Part shown: positions 56,653-64,000 of the stretch, one piece after another
Position numbering within the stretch: the first letter of the stretch is position 1
How the letters are laid out: each line of letters begins with the position of its first letter
DNA from: Pilaira anomala
Taxonomy: Eukaryota; Mucoromycota; Mucoromycetes; Mucorales; Mucoraceae
DNA length: 64,000 nt
Assembly: GCA_025716855.1 (NCBI GenBank)
Contig: JAIXMQ010000008.1
Location: forward strand, 310,001 to 374,000
Reading direction: 5' to 3'
Translations under genes and position numbers: made by a program
The notes under the pieces: generated by a model
Seen by the model: the letters and a program-made list of their open reading frames with translations, nothing else
Database searches by the model: none
Told to the model about the DNA's origin: nothing

Positions 56653-57505
56653 TAACTCGGTTTTTAACACAAAGTCCAAGTGATGAAACTATTGGTATGA
56701 AGCAGAAGGAGTGAAAAAAAAAAGAGTCAGACCCTTCAGGGGGATTATTAAAAAAAAAAAATGTTGCTTTACTACTGAAGCTATTATTAGTTAGTGAAAA
56801 CCCTTTTCCAAATTGTATCATGAAATGGGCCTTCATTTTATTTTTATAATAATAAAAAAAAAAAGTTGTTTCTTATTTAGAACCTTATACTGGAGAGCAG
56901 TACAGCAGTTTGAGCTTTCTTCAATTGTTTTCCAGAGTAAAGAATTCAATGTAATTCACTGTGATCGTTTGATATGCAGTTATAAGGAATTGGCTTTATG
57001 GGTGAAGTCGAAGGAACTTGGATACCCTATTATTACCAAGATGAGCTTCTCTTTTTTGTTAATAACATTGATGGTCCTATTAAACCAGTGATACCTACCT
57101 CCTTGATAACCTTTTAACGATGACATGATTTGCTTTGTTATAGGGTATAAAGAATTTCGGTTTAAGATTCTGGGCTCGTTTGGGTTGACATATGTGACAT
57201 TTCAGCCCAGAAACTGTATAACATGTCAAATCATGACTTGATCTGGATTCATACCCGTTTTTTCTTTGGTGACTGTAGACATTTCTCTAGCATAACTTAA
57301 TATGAATAACGCTATTGGACTTTTGCTCGCATACATATGTGCCACCAATATCTAACTATTTTTTTTTAATATACTACAAACGTTATAGCCAAACAAGACA
57401 TAAAAAGACGGTATTGAAAGAAGAAAGAAAGACGAAGAAAAGAAAAGAAACAGAAAGAGTTTTAAATAAACGCGTAAACTTGTTTGTGATTTATCATGTG
57501 GCGTG
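56022..57505 (+). other. Gene-poor stretch
   Basis: Contains C9/T-rich promoter-like tracts at 56150-56350, a CT38 microsatellite at 56611-56648, and several short frames without motif (56813-57091 reads somewhat protein-like but has no family). No supported gene. Confidence 0.5.
56611..56648. repeat. (CT)19 microsatellite
   Basis: Perfect CT dinucleotide repeat of 38 nt in gene-free DNA. Confidence 0.9.
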
Positions 57506-57766
57506 TTAATGGATGCACACAAACCCTCTATTTATCTTGGGAGGCAAGGCCATCGTCCTCTTGAAGCCTGTTTCATCTAAAAATAGACAATTACATGTCT
57601 CTTGGCTGTCTTTATTATTTTTGTACTTGACTGGTACTTTTATAAATAGAGCACAATGTCTTATCTTTATATAAAGGTTGTTATAAAAGTCTGTATATGT
57701 ACATATTTGCAGCGCGTCTTTTTGTATTACTCTAATCGTTGCTTTTTGTTTCAAATTCAGTTCCAA
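57506..57766 (-). pseudogene. Possible DDE transposase fragment
   Basis: A minus frame of 86 codons. Near its end it reads CNCLFLDETGFKRTMALPPK, resembling the second catalytic Asp region (F-x-DE-x-GF) of IS630/Tc1-mariner transposases. No preceding or following catalytic parts are present, and the upstream part has no clear helix-turn-helix. It is best seen as a remnant. Confidence 0.4.
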
Positions 57767-57864
57767 AAAAAAAAAAAACCAAGTCCCAAATAGTGTAATA
57801 GGAGAGAAGGGGGATGGAAAATCCAGTAGTACTTAACAACGCCTTCTCTCTTTCATAGCATAAT

Positions 57865-59616
57865 ATGGATCGATCGGTAAATGCTTGAATGGTTTTAAAA
57901 TAATAACGATCTAACTTTTTTTAAACAGAACTTCATTCAAATGAACATAAACAAAAAAAGAACAACACAGTTTTTTGAAAAGCCAGAAAGTAAAAAAAAA
58001 AACAAAATTGACATATAAAAAAAAAAAAAAAACTCTTTTTTTAATATTTGTTATTAGGTTCTATATGGGCAGATAAATATGAACCCACTTTAGTAATAAT
58101 AATAATAAAAAAAAAACTCGACACACATTATTTAGATACATAACATAAAAGATACTTACAATTATTTAGAAAGAAATAGGTGTTAGTAAACTAAAAATCA
58201 CCCAAGTTCAAAAAGCCATTGAACAGTCCTCACTTGTGAACGGCCGGATAAAATTATTAATACTGGCGGGACCTACAGGAAGTGGAAAGAGCACGCTTGT
58301 CAAGTTATTATGTAGACAGTACGGATTTGAACTGACAGAATGGATCACGCCTGAACGAAACTGGAGTAGTCGAGTAGGACATATGGAAGCCTTTCGACAG
58401 TTTATGGATAAAGCGATTGGATTTCAAACACTTGATCTCCATGAACTCAACAGTAAAAGAAAAGTCATCTTGATGGACGATATACCTGATCTATTACACG
58501 ATAATGGAAAAAGAGATTACTCTAACATCTTACAAAACTGTTTGAATTCAAGTAAAAGGTTTCTTATTGTGTTGATTGCTTCCGACGCTATTAGTAGTCG
58601 AGAAAGTATTGGTGTTTCAAGAATGGAAAATCATGCAAGAGTGGTTGCACCTGATGTATTAAAAAATGATCCTCGCGTAGAGTATATCGAGTAAGTAAGT
58701 AACGAAACAAGAAAAAAAAAAAAAAAAAAGTTATATAAATATGTAGATTTCTAAAAAGAGAAATAAGCTTAGATTTCAACCAATTACACAAGTGAATATG
58801 CTAAAGATTTTATCAAGTATTAAAAATGCAGAAGGTCTTTCAATACCTCAACCATATTTGAATAACTTAGTACAAGATAGTAATGGAGATATTCGATCGG
58901 CTATTAATGGATTACAATTCATATCAAATCAAGTTAAAAAAGAACGAGCTACTACAAAAGTATCTAGTTCGAAAGTTGTGGAATTTGATAAACATGTTTC
59001 TAAATTGAGCTTGTTTCATGCAGTTGGTAAAGTACTTTATGCTAAACGAAATACAGATCAAACATTAGAATCTAAACCTGATGTAAGCTATATACAAAAA
59101 AAAAAACACACTTCTCTGTTCAAATTCTAATTATTTAATACATAGCATATTATGAATAAATTACCTGTGGATCATGATATATTTATTGACTACGTTCATC
59201 AAAATTGTATTGGATTCTTTCAAGATATTGAATCCTGTTCAAAGGCATTAGATGAATTAGGTTTTGCAGATGCATTACGATCCGAGTTTGATTGGTCAGA
59301 TAAGAGTTCAGCAGAATATCGAAACTATATCTCAATGTACGGTGTCATGAAGAATCGAAAGGATACAGCACATAAATTCAGTCGATTGGCTGGCACCGAG
59401 TTTGGAAAATTAAAGTATGAGACTCGAAAAAAGACATATCAGGCTTATGAAGAAATTTGGTTGGAATCTGTTAAACAAAGAAACTCTTATGTTATAAATA
59501 ATGATGCAGATGAGTTTCAAAAGGAAAAAAACCAAGTGGAAGAAGAACAGGATGATGATGAAATGTTTGATAAAATGTTTGGTGATGGATCTGAATTAGT
59601 TGATTTGGATTTTTAA
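57865..59616 (+). CDS. RAD17: Checkpoint clamp loader RAD17
   Basis: The large subunit of the alternative RFC that loads the 9-1-1 clamp at damaged DNA. Exons: 57865-57876, 57929-57989, 58058-58092, 58170-58690, 58773-59082, 59146-59616, total 469 residues. The model starts with a four-codon exon (MDRS), then a short basic PIP-like segment KRTTQFFEKP, then the signature WADKYEPTL. Walker A is LAGPTGSGKSTLV and Walker B is VILMDDIPDL. The mid domain gives NGDIRSAINGLQF. Two acceptors lie close together before exon 5; the second (58772) was chosen because the first leads to a stop. The C-terminus is acidic. Human and yeast versions are longer, about 650-680 residues. Confidence 0.9.
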
Positions 59617-59904
59617 GTAAATATATATATATATATATATATAAAGTCATCCCTTTATTAGTTTACAATTAAACTACATGAAAAGAATGAATACACAATT
59701 ATACTTAATAATAATAATAATAAAAAAAAAAATACGCGTTTGTTATTCTTTAATGACTGAATTACACAAATCTATTCAACCACTCTTGTTCGTACAGCAG
59801 CAAAAAACAAAAGAGACTCCGATACGAATTAATCATGAAAAACAAAAAAAAAAATCGTTTGTTATAATCTGTCTCTATCTCTCTTTTATACTTGATTTAT
59901 CGTT

Positions 59905-61096
59905 ATGGCACGTATAGGCCTATTAAAGAATCAAGGTATCTTGAGTCTTTTGTTAATTATCATGGTTGTTATCGCAACCATGGTTCCTAACGTAAAGGCT
60001 TGGACTGAAGGTAAAAAAATAAAAAATAAAAATAAAAAAGATGATGATGTTATTGACATGCTTCAAATATAAAAAAGCCGATTTCGAAATCTTTGATATT
60101 GTTGACGCTTTAGAAAAGGCAGAAGGAAAAGATACCAACTTTTATAACTGGTTAGGTGTTCCCGTAAGTAAATAATATGTGTATTGCTTAGATAAAAAAA
60201 AAAATATTAAAATATATATATATATATATCAAAGGCTTCTGCTAGTCAAGCAGATATTAGTAAGGCGTATCGTAAACTTTCTTTGAAATGGCAGTAAGTA
60301 TACATATAGAATGAAAGAGCAGAAAAAAAAAAAGAAATGAACACACAATTTTTTTCTTTCTTTCTTTAGTCCTGATAAGAATCCAGGAGATGCAAAGGCA
60401 AAAGATAGATTTACGCGTTTAGGTGTTATCGTATCCATCTTACGTGATCCTACCAGTCGTGAACGATACAATTTCTTTTACAAGAACGGTGTACCTCGTT
60501 GGAGAGGTACTGGATACCTTTACAGTCGATTCCGACCTGGATTAGGTACAGTGATGGTCGTACTTGTGTTGATTGCTGCAGGTATGCAATATATTGCAGG
60601 ACAAATCAATTATAGACAAGAGAGAAAGCGTATTTTAGAGTTTATTTCAAACGCCAGAAGTCAAATGATTCAAGATGCACCTAAAGGTCGTGCACCTACT
60701 CTCGGTCGTAGTTATATTGAGGTCGGTCAAAGACATATGCGTTGTGAGGTCAAGAGTGATACGTCAATTGTGGTTTATCCCGACGAAAGATCAGGTGAGC
60801 CTGTTGAATTGAATACGGAGTGGGTTGCTAAACCTACTGTGGAATCACTCTTTATTGTAACTTGGCCAAAACGTTTAATTCATAAGATCATGGGTAAAAA
60901 GCAAAAAATGGTAGAAGGAGAAGAGGAAGAGTATGAAGAGGAAGGAGAAGAAGAAAAGGTTGTAGAATCTGATGAAAAGGTTGGTTCTTCACCTAAAACT
61001 ACTGCTAAAAAGACACTTCGTAAACGTGGTGGAGGAGAAAAAGTGAATGTGATTGGAGCTAAAGTTGGAGGTCGTAGAAGACCTGCCAAAAACTAA
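59905..61096 (+). CDS. ER-membrane J-domain co-chaperone (Erj5/DNAJC1-like)
   Basis: Recruits Hsp70 (BiP) in the ER. Exons 59905-60010, 60078-60163, 60235-60293 and 60370-61096 give 325 residues. The N-terminus is a signal sequence ending near NVKAWTE. The J domain spans about residues 50-115, with NFYNWLGVPASASQADISKA and the HPD tripeptide at 84-86, split by the last intron. A membrane helix follows (LGTVMVVLVLIAAGMQYIAG, about 140-160), then a cytosolic-side region ending in Lys/Arg-rich sequence (KKTLRKRGGGEKV). The order signal, J, TM fits Erj5. It is 288 nt downstream of RAD17 on the same strand. Confidence 0.9.
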
Positions 61097-61236
61097 ATAA
61101 AATAATATTTTAAAACTCCCAAAAAAAAAAGTTTGTGACTCTATTTCGAATTTTGTTGTGTTTGTTTGATTAATACCCCCCCGGGGAAGGGTGAATATCC
61201 CCCTTCTCTCTTTTTCTCTTTATTAAAAAATTCAAT

Positions 61237-61489
61237 ATGGCTAAAAAAGCAAAAGCAAGAGTTATTTTGGTAAAGTTATTATCTTCTGCCGGTACTGGAT
61301 TCAACTATATCAAAAGTCGTCCTAGAATTTCACCCAAGTTATCTTTAATGAAATATGATCCTATGGGTAAAAAAAAAACTTTTTTTTCGCTTTTATGAAT
61401 GAGCAAGTTTATTTATAACACCCTTTTTTTTTATTATTATTATAGTCAAGCAACACGTCTTGTTTCAAGAAACAAAAATGAAGAAATAA
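61237..61489 (+). CDS. Mitochondrial ribosomal protein bL33m
   Basis: Exons 61237-61366 and 61446-61489 encode 57 residues, the usual size for bL33. Family segments are KARVILVKLLSSAGTGFNYI and the C-terminal KYDPMVKQHVLFQETKMKK, which matches the YDP...HV.F.E.K pattern of L33. It would reside in the mitochondrial large subunit near the exit tRNA site. The intron interrupts the codon for Val after YDPM. It was too short and split for ORF calling, and is recognised by motif. Confidence 0.92.
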
Positions 61490-62821
61490 GAAAAAGATTT
61501 TAGAAATTCCTGTACATAAATTTTTTATTATAGTGGAAAAAGAAAAAGCAGATATATACACACACACACACTCACTCACTCACTCACTCACTCACGCACA
61601 CCTATTTTTTTTTATTTATTTTATTGTTATAATAAATCAAATCAACACATAATACACAAAGTAGGGGGTGAAAAGGGGACAACGATTGGAATGATGTGAT
61701 TATGACAGGAGTACTTTTATTGTACAGGAATGTTTTTTTTTTTTCTTTTACGGAATCGATCATAATTGTAGTATCAATGCCAAAAAAAAAAAATACATTT
61801 GATTAGGAAATTAGGAATTGACGGTTCGTGTTTAAACGTCATTTTTATAAAAATAGTGTTCCTGAATTATCTTATTTTTTAATTAATAAGCGTACATGAC
61901 GTTTTTTAACGATTTAATATCGAACGTGGCAATTCTGTTATTTTTTTTTTTTCCTTCTAGATGCTATTATACCCCCCCCCCTTTTTTTTTTTTTTTTTTT
62001 ACTTTGTGCATAAATAAACAAATTGCTTAAAAGCGTAATAAAGGGATTTGAAACCTTTTAAATTAATTTTTTTCGATAATAGATGGTATTTTAGGCCATT
62101 AGAATCTGCATGGAAAGTACCAGTAAAATACATGATAGAAGACTAGGTAGAATCAGGGGCTTTCTTAGGTTTTACGTTTTCTTGAGGTGATCTTTCTTTT
62201 TTTTTACAATATAATTAACTATGTACTCGCTTCGCTTGCTGATAGCTATCTATACCCTAAAACGGCTTGTGATTCAATCAGTACTACTCAGATATTCTTG
62301 TTTCGATTCTACATAATCATTATCATTGCATACATATCTTTGTTAATAAGAACCAAGTTTTTTTTTTTTTTAGTCTTCTTTTATTGATGTTCTATATATT
62401 GATATTAAGCAAAAATACTATAAATCTGTAGGAAGAAAATAACTACGGCATAGTTAATAATAATAAAAAAAAAAGTAAAAAGCGGTTAGCCTAAAAGGAT
62501 ATTTGAAAGCTTTATGGGATACAATGAATGCCAACAAAATGACAAGTTATATAACTTTGGTTCTTTGTGCAATATTTGAATACATAAGAAAGAAAAAAGT
62601 TCAAGGGGAGATGAGAAGGTCGCGGGCGAAATACTATGTTGGAAACAATGTTACTTGTGTATTAGTCTTTGAAGCTCTCAATTTTAGAGTCATCTGGATT
62701 GACGAGGAATTTGATAGCCTTAGGTGATTTAACTCTTGAACGAGCATCATGGTCTGGTAGTTATATATAGGCAAATGTTTTCAAGCTTTTGACTTTGTGA
62801 TCGATGCGACTGAAACTACTC
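61490..62821 (+). other. Gene-free DNA with microsatellites
   Basis: Contains a CA then CACT repeat at 61557-61600, a C9/T20 tract at 61972-62000, and short chance frames (62187-62387 and 62503-62727). No supported gene. Confidence 0.5.
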
Positions 62822-63100
62822 TTACAGAAAACGAAGTCCTTCTAAATCCAATAATCCAACAAATAACTGCGAATTCTGTGAATAAATGCCAACCTGTCTG
62901 ACGCTGCATCTAGTGGCAATTAGCGCTTTAATTATATTTGTTTTGAAAGAACTGACAGTTATTCTGGTCCTTCCATTATACAGAGGGCAGCTTCTGAGGG
63001 ATCAATGTTACGAAGAAGCAGTATAATAGGTCTTCCTACCCTGAGTCTGAGCTGATGTGGGAGAATAAAACCATTATTAATGGAATTGAAAAGTTCAAAA
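62822..63100 (-). pseudogene. PIF1-like helicase remnant
   Basis: Read on minus: ELFNSINNGFILPHQLRLRV, then GRPIILLLRNIDPSE, then after a frame change LYNGRTRITVSSFKTNIIKA followed by LIATRCSVRQVGI. This is the conserved LP-H-L-LK-G-PI-LLRN-DP...NGTR order near the C-terminus of PIF1 helicases, including those of Helitrons. Only this piece remains and the frame is broken near 62980, so it is a relic. Whether it came from a Helitron or a solo PIF1 gene cannot be said. Confidence 0.6.
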
Positions 63101-63733
63101 GAGTAAGCGATACAAATTTTGGGGTCACATAGACATCGTCTCAGTTAAGCAGGCGCTTTATCTACCTCTTAAGCTAACCACTATTACCTATGTCATTAAT
63201 ATCGGCTGCATCAGCATCTCTGGGTGTCGGGGTATCTTTCTTTCGGTTGCAACATCGCTTTTATAAGGTCGGTGTACATAGATCACCTCATTACTAAAAT
63301 TTTAAAACGGAAGTATGAGAGTATATTTATTAAGCTCAAAGATTTTTGAGAAAGATATGTATTTGTTAAACGGAGAAAGCACCTACAGTTTTCAAAACTG
63401 TGATACAAGATGCAAATAAATAATTAACTAATACATGAAGATGCTTACCTTATTATATACAAATAATATCTCATTTTTAAATGCAAAACTCTGTAACTAT
63501 TAGGGATGCTAAAAGATGTCAACTAAAATCTAAAATAGTGAATTATATGTGGTGAAATATCATGGGTTTTAAATAAATTTGATAGTTAAAATAAAATATT
63601 AGCTAATGTGATGAATAGAACGTAAATCACAAAAACTTAATTTAGCGTTGGGCTTTAAATATAAGCACTTGTGATTAAATAAATAATCTTAAAAAATTCT
63701 TTTCGTTCTTCTATTATATTTTATAATACCGTT
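63101..63733 (+). other. Decayed DNA with a tRNA-like patch
   Basis: On the minus strand, 63190-63121 resembles the D-arm to anticodon part of a tRNA (A-box-like TAGCTTAAGAGG, then GCGCCTGCTTAAC). The anticodon stem does not pair and no proper B box follows, so it is at most a tRNA relic or SINE head. The rest is AT-rich. Confidence 0.35.
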
Positions 63734-63976
63734 ATGAACGAAGTCTCAAGAAATTTTATTCTTTTAGAAGTTAAAAGTAAAGTAAACATACATAAAGAGC
63801 TTGTACGAGACGAAGACTCTTCATGGCAAATATCTTATAGTAAGGATGAAAAAATGCTTTATCTGTTTGCTTCTATCAACCAAGAGCATTATAAAGATCA
63901 ATTATGTTGGGGATTTCATCAAGATATGGATTCGCTACCAGAACACCATATTACAGAACACATTGGAAAAATATGA
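63734..63976 (+). CDS. Hypothetical 80-residue ORF
   Basis: A polar ORF, MNEVSRNFILLEVKSKVNIH at the start, with WQISYSKDEKMLYLFAS and CWGFHQDMDSLPEHH later. The composition is protein-like and TATTTTATAA lies shortly upstream, but I recognise no family. It could also be the first exon of a gene running off the window, since the sequence ends 24 nt beyond its stop. Confidence 0.4.
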   Translation: MNEVSRNFILLEVKSKVNIHKELVRDEDSSWQISYSKDEKMLYLFASINQEHYKDQLCWGFHQDMDSLPEHHITEHIGKI

Positions 63977-64000
63977 AGCAAAAATAAGGCTGGTCGTCGA

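Noticed and set aside
62503..62727. 74-codon ORF near the PIF1 relic
   Set aside because: No motif and lies in decayed DNA; probably chance.

Overview
The window looks like nuclear DNA of an AT-rich fungus, most likely an early-diverging one of the Mucorales type (Rhizopus, Mucor and relatives). The genes are compact, and most are split by 50-100 nt GT-AG introns. Intergenic DNA is full of poly-A and poly-T tracts. Proteins such as a WOPR (Gti1/Pac2) regulator, Svp26 and Erj5-like J-protein, and small hydrophilin-like proteins point to fungi. Genus-level placement is inference.

Layout. 0-17.4 kb: the 3' part of an OPT oligopeptide transporter, an LRR protein, ribosomal protein uS9 (RPS16), a 14-3-3 protein, two Sac-domain phosphoinositide phosphatases in tandem (FIG4-like, then SAC1-like), an intronless GH36 alpha-galactosidase, and a Gti1/Pac2 transcription factor. 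17.4-24.4 kb: a gene-poor island of transposon debris. It holds a decayed repeat-family gene, a LINE 3' fragment, and a 3.08-kb element that carries a degenerate Fanzor (eukaryotic TnpB-like, RNA-guided nuclease family) between long imperfect inverted arms and TA target duplications. 24.5-38 kb: PARN deadenylase, a cluster of four small TATA-box genes (three hydrophilin-like, one His/Asp-rich secreted), a bacterial-type CMP kinase, a ZIP transporter, COG8 with a long charged tail, and a ketopantoate reductase. 39-62 kb: an F-box protein, CCT theta, Svp26/TEX261, a TBC Rab-GAP, a small secreted protein, a TPR protein with a heptad-repeat tail, an SH3 plus RA-like protein, RAD17, an Erj5-like J-protein and mitochondrial bL33. 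62-64 kb: decayed DNA with a PIF1-like helicase remnant and one orphan ORF.

The genes are mostly housekeeping: membrane traffic (COG8, Svp26, TBC GAP, SAC1, FIG4), proteostasis (CCT8, J-protein), RNA and ribosomes (PARN, uS9, bL33m), and checkpoint (RAD17). They do not form a functional cluster. Exon joins were derived by hand from GT/AG sites, reading-frame closure and family motifs. For every multi-exon model that carries its own start codon the summed exon length is divisible by three; the OPT gene is cut by the window edge and could not be tested from its start.

The most interesting object is the Fanzor element at 21305-24384. It retains RuvC and zinc-finger blocks but appears to carry four frameshifts. 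Part of its 3' coding region is repeated in inverted orientation at the opposite end, so the two ends form long, unequal inverted arms.
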